Positions 1 to 7,110 of a stretch of 64,000 bases of DNA are shown in pieces. Source of the stretch: Plut-88900 sp965116945 (GTDB lineage Bacteria > Chloroflexota > Dehalococcoidia > Plut-88900); NCBI GenBank assembly GCA_965116945.1, contig OZ220734.1:310001-374000 (forward strand), in the 5' to 3' direction. The number at the start of each line of letters is the position of its first letter. The first letter of the stretch is position 1. The notes under the pieces were generated by a model. That model saw nothing but the letters and a program-made list of their open reading frames with translations. It ran no database searches and was not told the origin of the DNA. Position numbers and translations under genes: made by a program.

Positions 1-204
1 GGCAAGAGAGCACCATCTCCCGTGCCTGACAACGGGGCAGAGCAGGGGAATCTGGAGCCTTCACCGGCGACCGCGGGGAACAGCCAAAGGCAGGATAATC
101 CAGTCAGCAGATCTGACCCTGTTGCCGTGGCGTCGAACCAAGGGCCAGGGCCGCTGGTGAAAGCAGCGCTGGATATGGGGGCCAGGATAATAGAGAGGGG
201 CTAG
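1..204 (+). CDS. dnaX: DNA polymerase III gamma/tau subunit, C-terminal end (partial)
   Basis: The reading frame is open from the first base of the window to a TAG at 202-204, so only a gene's 3' end is present. The visible 67 residues are a low-complexity Pro/Ser/Gln-rich linker ending in a hydrophobic segment (PLVKAALDMGARIIERG). That ending resembles the C-terminus of many bacterial DnaX clamp-loader proteins. The call rests mainly on synteny: dnaX directly upstream of ybaB and recR is a widely conserved arrangement, and ybaB starts 27 nt downstream. No ATPase domain is visible, so the identification is tentative. Confidence 0.55.
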   Translation, partial: GKRAPSPVPDNGAEQGNLEPSPATAGNSQRQDNPVSRSDPVAVASNQGPGPLVKAALDMGARIIERG

Positions 205-231
205 AAAGTCCGGGGTCAACTGGAGCAGAGA

Positions 232-543
232 ATGAACAGGCAATTTCGAAGACAGATGAAGCAGATGCAGGACATGCAGACAATGCTAGCGAAGGCACAG
301 GACGAGCTGGGGGAGAAAGAGGTGGAGGCGAGCGTGGGTGGGGGAGCAGTAAAAGTGGTGATGAACGGTAAGCAGGAGATGAAGTCGATAACCATCTCGC
401 CGGAAGTGGTGGACCCTGAGGACGTGGAGATGCTACAGGACCTAGTGCAGGCGGCTGTGAGCGAGGCGATTGAGAAGTCCCAGGGGTTGGCGTCCAGTCA
501 CCTAGGGGGTCTGACGGCGGGCCTCAACATACCGGGGCTGTAG
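232..543 (+). CDS. ybaB: YbaB/EbfC family nucleoid-associated protein
   Basis: The 103-residue product has the family's usual length. It begins with a Met/Gln/Lys-rich amphipathic helix (about residues 1-32, KQMQDMQTMLAKAQDELGEK). A glycine turn and beta strands follow (VEASVGGGAVKVVMNGKQEM), then a second helix (about 66-86). These proteins form dimers that bind DNA and help organise the nucleoid; they are often linked to recombination repair. The gene lies between the dnaX end and recR, with 15 nt to recR, which implies co-transcription. The ATG at 232 is the family-typical start. Confidence 0.9.
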   Translation: MNRQFRRQMKQMQDMQTMLAKAQDELGEKEVEASVGGGAVKVVMNGKQEMKSITISPEVVDPEDVEMLQDLVQAAVSEAIEKSQGLASSHLGGLTAGLNIPGL

Positions 544-558
544 GGGGCGGGGCGGCCG

Positions 559-1164
559 ATGGCCAGTTCTCCGACCTCACCGGCGGTAACGAGGCTAATA
601 GAGGCGTTTCACCGTCTGCCGGGAATCGGGCCGAAGACCGCTCAGCGGTTAACCTATCACCTGGTGAGGCTGCCGGATGAGGAGGCCCGGGCGCTATCAG
701 AGGCGATCATGGCAGTGAAGGAACTGACTACGCTGTGCGCATCGTGCCAGAATATAGCGGAGACTGAGGTTTGCCCATTGTGCGGGGATTTCCGGAGGGA
801 CAGGAGCCAGATCTGCGTGGTGGAGGAACCGCTGGACATCCTGCCAATCGAGAGGTCGGGGAAGTACCAGGGGCTATTCCACGTACTGCACGGGGTGATA
901 TCGCCGATGAACGGGATCACACCCGACGACCTGAAGGTGAAGGAACTGCTGGAGAGGCTGAGGGACGGGCAGGTGAAGGAGATCATTCTTGGGATCAACC
1001 CGAATATCGAGGGGGATGCGACGTGCATGTACCTGAACGGGCTGATCTCGCCGCTGGGGATACGGGTGACCAGGCTGGCCCGGGGGCTGCCGGCGGGTGG
1101 GGACCTGGAGTACGTGGATGATGTGACGCTGGCTCGGGCGCTGGAGGGGCGGCAGGAGTTGTAG
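559..1164 (+). CDS. recR: Recombination mediator protein RecR
   Basis: The 201-residue protein has the full RecR order. An N-terminal helix-hairpin-helix (FHRLPGIGPKTAQRL, residues about 15-29) is followed by a four-cysteine zinc finger (CASCQ...CPLCG, about 58-75). A Toprim domain begins at ICVVEEPLDILPIE, and the C-terminus carries a Walker-B-like segment (LARGLPAGGDLEYVD). RecR works with RecO to load RecA on SSB-coated gapped DNA. It is the last gene of the dnaX-ybaB-recR group, and recO follows on the same strand after about 230 nt. All expected motifs are intact. Confidence 0.97.
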   Translation: MASSPTSPAVTRLIEAFHRLPGIGPKTAQRLTYHLVRLPDEEARALSEAIMAVKELTTLCASCQNIAETEVCPLCGDFRRDRSQICVVEEPLDILPIERSGKYQGLFHVLHGVISPMNGITPDDLKVKELLERLRDGQVKEIILGINPNIEGDATCMYLNGLISPLGIRVTRLARGLPAGGDLEYVDDVTLARALEGRQEL

Positions 1165-1318
1165 GGGGACGCAAGCCTTGCGTATCGGTCATTCATTCTT
1201 ACTTCACTTAGGCTTCTAGTAACACCTGGCAGCGCTTTGAGCCGGGTCCCTGTCCACACCCACCATTTACAGGGCTTGGTTGGGCTAAGCAGCGGTATAT
1301 CCTATATCTACGCCTTAG

Positions 1319-1340
1319 ATCCCTCGCGGGGCCTCGGGAT
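1319..1340. repeat. Short palindrome in the recR-recO gap
   Basis: ATCCC and GGGAT arms flank a GC-rich centre. A similar word (TCGCGG-GCCTCGG) recurs near 57021-57037, so this may be a fragment of a dispersed intergenic repeat. The rest of the 1165-1393 gap shows no gene or RNA that I can recognise. Confidence 0.3.
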
Positions 1341-1381
1341 GACATTAGGTACGAGGTGACTCGTGGCGGTGCCGGCGGACG

Positions 1382-1387
1382 TATAAT
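1382..1387 (+). promoter_or_regulatory. -10 box abutting recO start (possible leaderless transcript)
   Basis: A perfect TATAAT lies only six bases before the recO ATG at 1394. Normal spacing would put the transcription start at or next to the A of the ATG, giving a leaderless mRNA, and no Shine-Dalgarno sequence is visible. The -35 region is poor (TGACTC, 19 nt upstream). Confidence 0.5.
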
Positions 1388-1393
1388 GCGGGT

Positions 1394-2167
1394 ATGGTCA
1401 GGGCGCGGGTTTATAAGACTGAGGGGGTGGTGCTGAGGCACCAGGACCTGGGGGACGCGGACAAGATAATTACGGTCTATAGCCCGTACCTGGGGAAGTT
1501 GAGGGTGGTGGGAAAGGGGGTGCTGAAGCCGAAGAGCCGGTTGGGGGGGCATGTGGAGCCGCTGTCCCGGGTGTCGTTGCTGATTGCGAGGGGGACGAAC
1601 CTGGACGTGATCAGCCAAGTGAGTCCGATAGACAGTTTTGTGGGGTTGCGGGACGATTTGGAGCGGACGGCGCAGGGGTTGTATACGGCGGAGCTGCTGG
1701 ACCTGTTTACGGGGGAGGAGGATGCGAGCCCGGAGCTCTACGAGGCTTTCCTCGAGACTCTGAATGCGCTCACCGTGAACCGGGACGGGGGACTGGTGCT
1801 GCGCAGGTTCGAGCTGAGGCTGCTTTCCATACTGGGGTTTGCGCCGGAGTTGGACTCTTGCGTGTCTTGTCGGGAGTCGGAGTTCAGGGGAGGGGTGTGG
1901 TTCAGCCCTCGGGGGGGTGGGGTGATGTGCTCGGAGTGCGCGGATGGAGAAGGGTCTGCGTTTCCGATGTCTCGGGATGCGGTGGTATCGTACAGGTACT
2001 TGAGGCAGTCAGATCCATCGGCGATAGCGGAGAAGGAGACGCCGGAGCGGTTGGCTGGGGAGATGGAGGCGGCACTCAGCCGGTACATTCGTTATCAGCT
2101 GGAGAGGGACGTGAGGTCGGCGGGGTTTCTTGACCGATTGGCGGCGCTGCCTCAAAGAAGTTCCTAG
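1394..2167 (+). CDS. recO: DNA repair protein RecO
   Basis: The 257-residue product starts with the RecO N-terminal OB-fold (YKTEGVVLRHQDLGDADKII, residues 7-26, then a strand rich in basic residues). A helical domain follows. A C-terminal zinc-binding region has CVSC near residue 156 and CSEC near 181. RecO binds SSB and RecR and promotes RecA loading and strand annealing. The ATG at 1394 matches the family N-terminus, although no ribosome-binding site precedes it. Linkage with recR is consistent with the RecFOR pathway. Confidence 0.95.
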   Translation: MVRARVYKTEGVVLRHQDLGDADKIITVYSPYLGKLRVVGKGVLKPKSRLGGHVEPLSRVSLLIARGTNLDVISQVSPIDSFVGLRDDLERTAQGLYTAELLDLFTGEEDASPELYEAFLETLNALTVNRDGGLVLRRFELRLLSILGFAPELDSCVSCRESEFRGGVWFSPRGGGVMCSECADGEGSAFPMSRDAVVSYRYLRQSDPSAIAEKETPERLAGEMEAALSRYIRYQLERDVRSAGFLDRLAALPQRSS

Positions 2168-2230
2168 GGTTCTGAGACCTCTTTCTTGGTCTCCGAATCG
2201 TACATTTCACCAAGACTCAGGCACGGGCCG

Positions 2231-2239
2231 TGCTATACT
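2231..2239 (+). promoter_or_regulatory. Extended -10 promoter for the aminomutase-like gene
   Basis: The sequence TGC-TATACT is an extended -10 element. A poor -35 (AAGACT at 2212-2217) sits 16 nt upstream. The start codon at 2278 is preceded by a strong ribosome-binding site (GAAGGAGA), so the leader would be about 30 nt. Confidence 0.5.
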
Positions 2240-2277
2240 CCCACCCGTCCCGGAGGTAATTCCCGGAAGGAGAAAAC

Positions 2278-3582
2278 ATGACGGAAGAGAGACGCGGTAA
2301 GGAACTAATGGAACGGGCCTCGCAGCTCCTTGCGGGGGGCACCATGCACCACACCACGCACGGGGCATTGCCGCGTGAGCTACAACCGATAGTGGCCCGG
2401 GGGGAGGGGAGCAAGTTCTGGGACGTGGACGGGAAGGAATACATTGACTATGTGATGGGGTCGGGGCCACTGATACTGGGGCACGGGCACCCGGAGGTAG
2501 TGGAAGCGGTAGAGGCGCAGGCGGGCATCGGATCGCAGTACTACAACCTGAGTGAGCCGATGATCGACCTGGCGGAGACCCTGGTTAATGCAGTGCCGTG
2601 TGCGGAGCGGGTGAAGTTCACGGGGTCGGGTAACGAGGCGACGATGACGGCCCTGAAACTGGCGAGGGCGGTGACGGGTAAGCCCAAGATAATGAAGATG
2701 GAAGGGGCCTACCACGGGACGCACGACTACACTGCGTGGGGAGGAACTCACAAGGAGCCTTTCGAGTATCCCAACCCGCCCCGGGACTCTCGGGGGATAC
2801 CGGATGAACTCGCTGGGCTGGTGTTGGCGGCTCCGTTCAACGATATTGAAACGACTGCCCATCTGATAGAGGAGAATAAGGATGAATTGGCAGCGGTAAT
2901 AGTTGAGCCGGTACAGCGGAACATCCCGCCCAAGGTGGAGTTCCTGGAGGGGCTGAGAGAGGTAACGAGCAGGTGTGGAGTGATCCTGATATTCGACGAG
3001 GTGGTTACCGGATTCCGGTTGGCGTGGGGCGGGGGGCAGGAGTACTACGGTGTGAAGCCCGATCTGGCCACGTTGGGTAAGATAATGGGGGGAGGCTATC
3101 CCATAGGGGCAATAGTGGGTCGAGAGGACCTGTTCTACCCGTTCACGCCGGAGGCTGCGAGCCAGGGGGAGGTGGCCATGTATGGCGGGACTTTCAGCGG
3201 GAACCCGGTATCGATGACGGCGGGTCGGGCGGCGCTAAATGTGCTGCATAGGCCGGGCCAATACGAGAAATTAGCGGCGATGGGCAAGAGGTTGGGGGAC
3301 GGGCTGAAAGAGCTTAGCCAGATGCTGGAAGTGCCGATGTTCGTGTGCCAGGAGGAGTCGATAGTGGATGTGATGTTCACGGACAAGCCCGTAGAAGGGT
3401 ACCGAGACACCTGGTCGGCGGACCCGGACCTGGCGTTCCGGTTCAAGACGGGGATGATTCGTCGGGGAGTCTGGACTGTGCCGGGCGGCCCGAAGATGTA
3501 CGTATCACTGGTGCATTCGGAGGAAGACATAGACAGAACACTGGCGGTGGCGGAAGAGTCTTTAAGGGATCTTCGGAGGTAA
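2278..3582 (+). CDS. Class III PLP aminotransferase, glutamate-1-semialdehyde aminomutase-like
   Basis: The 434-residue protein is a fold-type I PLP enzyme of aminotransferase class III. It has the substrate/cofactor segment GSGPLILGHGHPEVVEA, the phosphate-binding FTGSGNEATMTALKLARA, the AYHGTHD motif, and the cofactor Asp in LIFDEVVTGFR. The Schiff-base lysine is Lys268 in TLGKIMGGGYPIGA. The lysine context is close to that of glutamate-1-semialdehyde 2,1-aminomutase (HemL). However, the family has many paralogues acting on other amino acids, and no other haem gene is nearby, so the substrate is uncertain. The start has a good GAAGGAGA Shine-Dalgarno. Confidence 0.8.
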   Translation: MTEERRGKELMERASQLLAGGTMHHTTHGALPRELQPIVARGEGSKFWDVDGKEYIDYVMGSGPLILGHGHPEVVEAVEAQAGIGSQYYNLSEPMIDLAETLVNAVPCAERVKFTGSGNEATMTALKLARAVTGKPKIMKMEGAYHGTHDYTAWGGTHKEPFEYPNPPRDSRGIPDELAGLVLAAPFNDIETTAHLIEENKDELAAVIVEPVQRNIPPKVEFLEGLREVTSRCGVILIFDEVVTGFRLAWGGGQEYYGVKPDLATLGKIMGGGYPIGAIVGREDLFYPFTPEAASQGEVAMYGGTFSGNPVSMTAGRAALNVLHRPGQYEKLAAMGKRLGDGLKELSQMLEVPMFVCQEESIVDVMFTDKPVEGYRDTWSADPDLAFRFKTGMIRRGVWTVPGGPKMYVSLVHSEEDIDRTLAVAEESLRDLRR

Positions 3583-3645
3583 ATCGCCAAGAATTCTAGC
3601 TACTAAAGGGACTCAGCTGGACAGGCTACAACAGGAGTGGGTCTG

Positions 3646-3674
3646 TTGTGACTGATTCATGCCTGTGGTAGGAT
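3646..3674 (+). promoter_or_regulatory. Sigma-70-type promoter for the tandem MetE-like genes
   Basis: TTGTGA at 3646-3651 and TAGGAT at 3669-3674 are separated by exactly 17 nt. The predicted transcription start, near 3681, leaves a leader of about 13 nt before the ATG at 3694. No convincing Shine-Dalgarno is seen there. Confidence 0.55.
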
Positions 3675-3693
3675 TCACAGCCGTTGCAATAAT

Positions 3694-4665
3694 ATGAAAA
3701 ACACAGCAGTAGGCAATTATCCGAAGATTGGCGAAGGGGCCGAGGGACAAAAACTACGCAGGGCCATAGCTCGCTCCGACAGGGGAGAGTTAACGCCTGA
3801 AGAGTTGGCCCGCGTAGAGGATGAAGTTACCCGAGAGGTCATCGAAGAGCAGGTTAGCTCGGGCTTGGACATGGTGACCGACGGGATGATCCGGTGGGAT
3901 GACGGGCAGACGTATATAGCACGGCAGTTGGAAGGGTTCGAGGCCACGGGACTGCTGAGGTATTTCGACACTAACACCTACTACCGTCAGCCGGTGGCGA
4001 AGGGTCCGGTGGGGTGGTCGGGCCCGATATTGGTGAACGACTATAAATTTGCTGCCGCATGCACTTCATTGCCGGTCAAGGCGGTAATCACGGGCCCTTA
4101 CACGCTAGCCAGGCTCTCCCGCTCCGACCACCACCGGGACCTTGACCATCTGGCGATGGAATTGGCCGATGCCATGAGGCAGGAAGCGTTGGCCCTGGAA
4201 TCTGAGGGTGTTCCCTTACTTCAGGTGGACGAGCCGGCGATCGTGAGAAACAAGGAAGACTGGGAGCTATTCCGGCAGGTAATGGAGCGGTTCACCGCGG
4301 GGCTAAGCGTAGAACGAATGCTGTATACGTGGTTCGGGGATGTGTCGGGGCTGGATGGGTTCTTTGGGTTGGACTTTGACGGGTTCGGGCTGGACTTCGT
4401 AATGGGTGCAGCCAACTTCGATTTGCTGGACAGATTCCCGACGGAAAAGACGCTGGGACTCGGGATAGTGGATGCCAGGAACGTTCGGATGGAGAGGGTG
4501 GAATATATCGCAAGCAAGGTGATGGAAGTGTCGAGCAGGGTGTCCCTGGACCGGATTCACCTTACGCCGAACTGCGGGCTGGACTACCTGCCTCGGGAGA
4601 CAGCGATAGCCAAGTTAAGGCGAATGGCAGAAGGCGCTGCGTCGCTAAAGGAGGCGGTAAGTTAG
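3694..4665 (+). CDS. Core-MetE-like barrel protein lacking most zinc ligands
   Basis: The 323-residue protein belongs to the cobalamin-independent methionine synthase/UROD-like superfamily. It has the N-terminal NYPKIGEG motif, TDGMIRWDD, VITGPYTLARL and LQVDEPAIV. Aligned with the next gene, the zinc site is mostly gone: the HxC motif reads YTW, and the Glu of DLEMVNAG is replaced by Asp (GLDFVMGA). Only the last Cys (TPNCGLDY) remains. Full-length MetE has two such barrels, of which only the C-terminal one binds zinc, so this protein may be the non-catalytic partner of the downstream gene. The stop codon abuts the next ATG, implying tight translational coupling. Confidence 0.75.
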   Translation: MKNTAVGNYPKIGEGAEGQKLRRAIARSDRGELTPEELARVEDEVTREVIEEQVSSGLDMVTDGMIRWDDGQTYIARQLEGFEATGLLRYFDTNTYYRQPVAKGPVGWSGPILVNDYKFAAACTSLPVKAVITGPYTLARLSRSDHHRDLDHLAMELADAMRQEALALESEGVPLLQVDEPAIVRNKEDWELFRQVMERFTAGLSVERMLYTWFGDVSGLDGFFGLDFDGFGLDFVMGAANFDLLDRFPTEKTLGLGIVDARNVRMERVEYIASKVMEVSSRVSLDRIHLTPNCGLDYLPRETAIAKLRRMAEGAASLKEAVS

Positions 4666-5637
4666 ATGGGCCCGTTGTTGACGACATCAGTGGGGAGTTT
4701 CCCCAAGCCACCGTACTTGAGAAAAGCGAGGGGTCGGGTGTCCCGTGGGGAGATGGACCGGCAGGAGCTGCACGAGTTGGAGTTGCAGGCGACCCGGGAG
4801 TGGATTGAGGCGCAGGAGGAGATTGGGATCGACATCCTAGTAGACGGTGAGATGGACCGCGGGGACATGGTCACGTTCTTCGCAGAGAACCTGGAAGGTA
4901 TGGGGATCAGCGGGCTGGTGCGGTCATACGGGAACCGGTATTACCGGAAACCAATTGCCACGGGCCCGATACGGAGGAAGCGGCCGGTAACGTTGGACAC
5001 ATGGAAGTACGCACAGAGCCTGACGGACAAGCCGGTAAAGGGGATGCTGACTGGGCCGTACACGATCTGTGACTGGTCTTTCGATGAGTATTTCCCGAAC
5101 CGGGAGGCGTTCATAATGAACGTGGCGGAGTTCGTCAGGGATGAAGCTCGGGACCTGGAGGCTGCGGGGGCCAAATACATCCAGATAGATGAACCGGCGT
5201 TATCCACCAGGCCAGAAGAGCTAGATATCGCCATCCGGGCGATGGGGGTGGTAACGGAAGGGCTTTCGGCGACGACGATTACCCATATCTGCTACGGAGA
5301 CTTTTCGAAGATTTATCCGCGGATGCTGGACATGCCTGTTGACATCTTCGACCTGGAGATGGTGAACGCGGGGTACCAGCTCCTGGACGTGTTCTCGACG
5401 CACCCGTTCAGGAAGATGCTGTCGGCGGGGGTAGTGGACGTACACAGCCACCGGATAGAGGGACCGGAAGAGGTTGCCGAGGGGTTACGCCGCATACTGA
5501 CGCAGTTCTCGCCCGATAAGCTGCTGGTTGACCCCGACTGCGGTCTCAAGACCCGAACGGTGGATGAGGCCAAGGACAAGCTGATTGCGGTGAGAAGAGG
5601 GGTGGACCTGATAAAGGAAGAGCTGGGAGTAGCCTAG
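4666..5637 (+). CDS. Core-MetE-like methionine synthase (zinc-binding, folate-independent type)
   Basis: The 323-residue protein matches the C-terminal catalytic domain of MetE: TTSVGSFPKPPYLRKAR at the N-terminus, VDGEMDRGDMV, MLTGPYTICDWS and IQIDEPALS. All four zinc ligands are visible: His and Cys in THICYGD, Glu in DLEMVNAG, and Cys in VDPDCGLKTR. Proteins of this length without the MetE N-terminal domain are known as core methionine synthases in archaea and Dehalococcoides. They transfer a methyl group to homocysteine, probably from a corrinoid donor. It begins immediately after the stop of the upstream paralogue, so the two are probably made in equal amounts. Confidence 0.8.
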   Translation: MGPLLTTSVGSFPKPPYLRKARGRVSRGEMDRQELHELELQATREWIEAQEEIGIDILVDGEMDRGDMVTFFAENLEGMGISGLVRSYGNRYYRKPIATGPIRRKRPVTLDTWKYAQSLTDKPVKGMLTGPYTICDWSFDEYFPNREAFIMNVAEFVRDEARDLEAAGAKYIQIDEPALSTRPEELDIAIRAMGVVTEGLSATTITHICYGDFSKIYPRMLDMPVDIFDLEMVNAGYQLLDVFSTHPFRKMLSAGVVDVHSHRIEGPEEVAEGLRRILTQFSPDKLLVDPDCGLKTRTVDEAKDKLIAVRRGVDLIKEELGVA

Positions 5638-5668
5638 CTCCGCAGCAGAGTCTCTCTCCAGGCCCCGA

Positions 5669-5692
5669 CCCACTCCTTCATCAGGGAGTGGG
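5669..5692. terminator. Hairpin between the MetE-like pair and the MDR gene
   Basis: CCCACTCC and GGAGTGGG form a perfect 8-bp stem with an 8-nt loop. No T-tract follows on the plus strand, so this may be a weak terminator, attenuator or mRNA 3'-end stabiliser rather than a classical rho-independent terminator. Confidence 0.45.
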
Positions 5693-5719
5693 ACAAAGCA
5701 ACAGGAAGGACAGGCCGCA

Positions 5720-6745
5720 ATGAGAGCTGTACTGATAGAGGAACACGGCGGCCCTGAAGTCCTGGAGGTCCGCAAGGCACCCAACCCGGAAATCGGGCCG
5801 CTGGATGTGCTTATCAAGGTGTGGGCGTGCGGGGTTAACCACGTTGACCTCTACCTGCGCCAGGGGATTATCGGGGCGAATATACCGTTGCCAGCGATTC
5901 CGGGTCGGGAGGTGGCGGGTGAAATCATAGAGGTAGGGGAGCTAGTCAGGGACTTTGAACCCGGCGACAGGGTGACGGTAATACCTCGCTTCCCCTGCGG
6001 CAACTGCGAGCCGTGCCGCATTGGAGAAGAGGGGATGTGTCTGCAGGCGGCCAGCATTCCGGGTGGTTACGCAGAGTTCACATCGGCACCAGCTTCCAGT
6101 CTAATTACACTTCCTCCGGAGGTATCCTACGACCAGGGCGCTTCTGTGGCGCTGGCATACCTAACAGCGTGGCACATGCTAATAACGCGTGCCAAGGTGA
6201 GGAGCGGAGAGGACGTGCTTGTACAAGCGGCGGGAAGCGGTGTCGGGAGTGGGGCTATTCAGATAGCCAAGATGGCCGGGGCGCGGGTGATAGCTACGGC
6301 GTCGTCAGACATAAAGCTGGAGAGGGCTCGGCAGATAGGGGCGGACGAGACGATCAACTACTCCAAGGAAGACTTCAAGGATGCTGTGATGGGGCTGACT
6401 GAGGGAAGGGGGGTGGACATAGTGGTGGAGCACATCGGGACTGATACGTGGGAGGGTAGCATCGGGAGCCTGGCATTCAACGGTCGACTGGTAACGTCGG
6501 GGGCGCACACGGGGGTGCATGGGAGGATCAACATACAGGAGTTGTTCATCAAGCAGCTGACGATAATCGGGTCTTATCTCGGGTCCCGGCATGAACTGGC
6601 GCAGCTGCTGAAGGTGATGGCACAGGGGAAAGTAAAGCCGGCTATCGACAGTGTTTACCCGCTGGAGGGGGCCAAGGAGGCGCACCAGATGATGGAGGAG
6701 AGGCGGCAGTTCGGTAAGTTGTTGATCAAGCCGTGGTTGAAGTAG
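5720..6745 (+). CDS. Zinc-type MDR alcohol dehydrogenase / quinone oxidoreductase family
   Basis: The 341-residue medium-chain dehydrogenase/reductase begins with the GroES-like fold (MRAVLIEEHGGPEVLEVR). It carries the four-cysteine structural zinc loop (CGNCEPCRIGEEGMC, about residues 94-108). The Rossmann domain has VLVQAAGSGVGSGAIQIAKM, the NAD(P)H-binding glycine motif. In the catalytic-zinc region the motif reads ACGVNHVD. Substrate cannot be assigned: members reduce or oxidise alcohols, aldehydes and enones. It follows the MetE-like pair after an 82-nt gap containing a hairpin, and an AGGAAGGA ribosome-binding site precedes the ATG. Confidence 0.85.
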   Translation: MRAVLIEEHGGPEVLEVRKAPNPEIGPLDVLIKVWACGVNHVDLYLRQGIIGANIPLPAIPGREVAGEIIEVGELVRDFEPGDRVTVIPRFPCGNCEPCRIGEEGMCLQAASIPGGYAEFTSAPASSLITLPPEVSYDQGASVALAYLTAWHMLITRAKVRSGEDVLVQAAGSGVGSGAIQIAKMAGARVIATASSDIKLERARQIGADETINYSKEDFKDAVMGLTEGRGVDIVVEHIGTDTWEGSIGSLAFNGRLVTSGAHTGVHGRINIQELFIKQLTIIGSYLGSRHELAQLLKVMAQGKVKPAIDSVYPLEGAKEAHQMMEERRQFGKLLIKPWLK

Positions 6746-7045
6746 GGGCGGGGCGGTGAGGGGACTACGCATTAGATTCATGCCTTGAGAGCACGCCTCT
6801 GAGCATCTTCGGGAGCTACGACCCCGCGGGGTATTAGAATGGTTGGGGAGAAGGGGGTGGGTGGGGATGGGTGTACGGGATGGGCTGATGCGGCGTGGGC
6901 CGCCCCCCGCTCGACCCTTCGATGCAACTCAGGGTGAGCGGCCCCACCCCTAGAAGGGCAGCAACCAGGATTGCACTTGCGTGGGATGGAGGAGCCCCGT
7001 CCCGGATTCCTCGCATAGCTTCGAAACAGGAGTTGGGGGAAACGT
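6746..7045. other. Gene-free interval containing a REP-like element
   Basis: No credible gene is seen between the MDR gene and the groEL terminator. The interval is GC-rich and contains the 53-bp palindromic repeat listed separately and a short CCCCGCGGGG palindrome near 6831. Confidence 0.6.
6895..6947. repeat. REP-like palindromic element (copy 1)
   Basis: This 53-bp element has GTGGGCCGC...CGCTCGACCCT as left arm and AGGGTGAGCGGCCCCAC as right arm. An almost identical 53-bp copy lies at 21066-21118, and diverged copies occur at 9503, 22475, 52241 and 57092. All copies lie between genes. Confidence 0.7.
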
Positions 7046-7075
7046 AATGGGCCGGCGCCTGGGCGCCGGCCCATT
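7046..7075 (-). terminator. Terminator of groESL
   Basis: AATGGGCCGGCGCC and GGCGCCGGCCCATT form a perfect 14-bp stem with a very small loop. It lies 36 nt beyond the groEL stop codon on the minus strand. The T-run after the stem (ACGTTTCC) is short. Confidence 0.75.
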
Positions 7076-7110
7076 ATTGCTATTCGGTATTGGGACTCTG
7101 TGCCTTAGGA

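Noticed and set aside
2278..3582. Firm assignment as hemL (tetrapyrrole synthesis).
   Set aside because: The motifs fit, but close paralogues with other substrates share them and no other haem gene is nearby, so only a family-level call is given.
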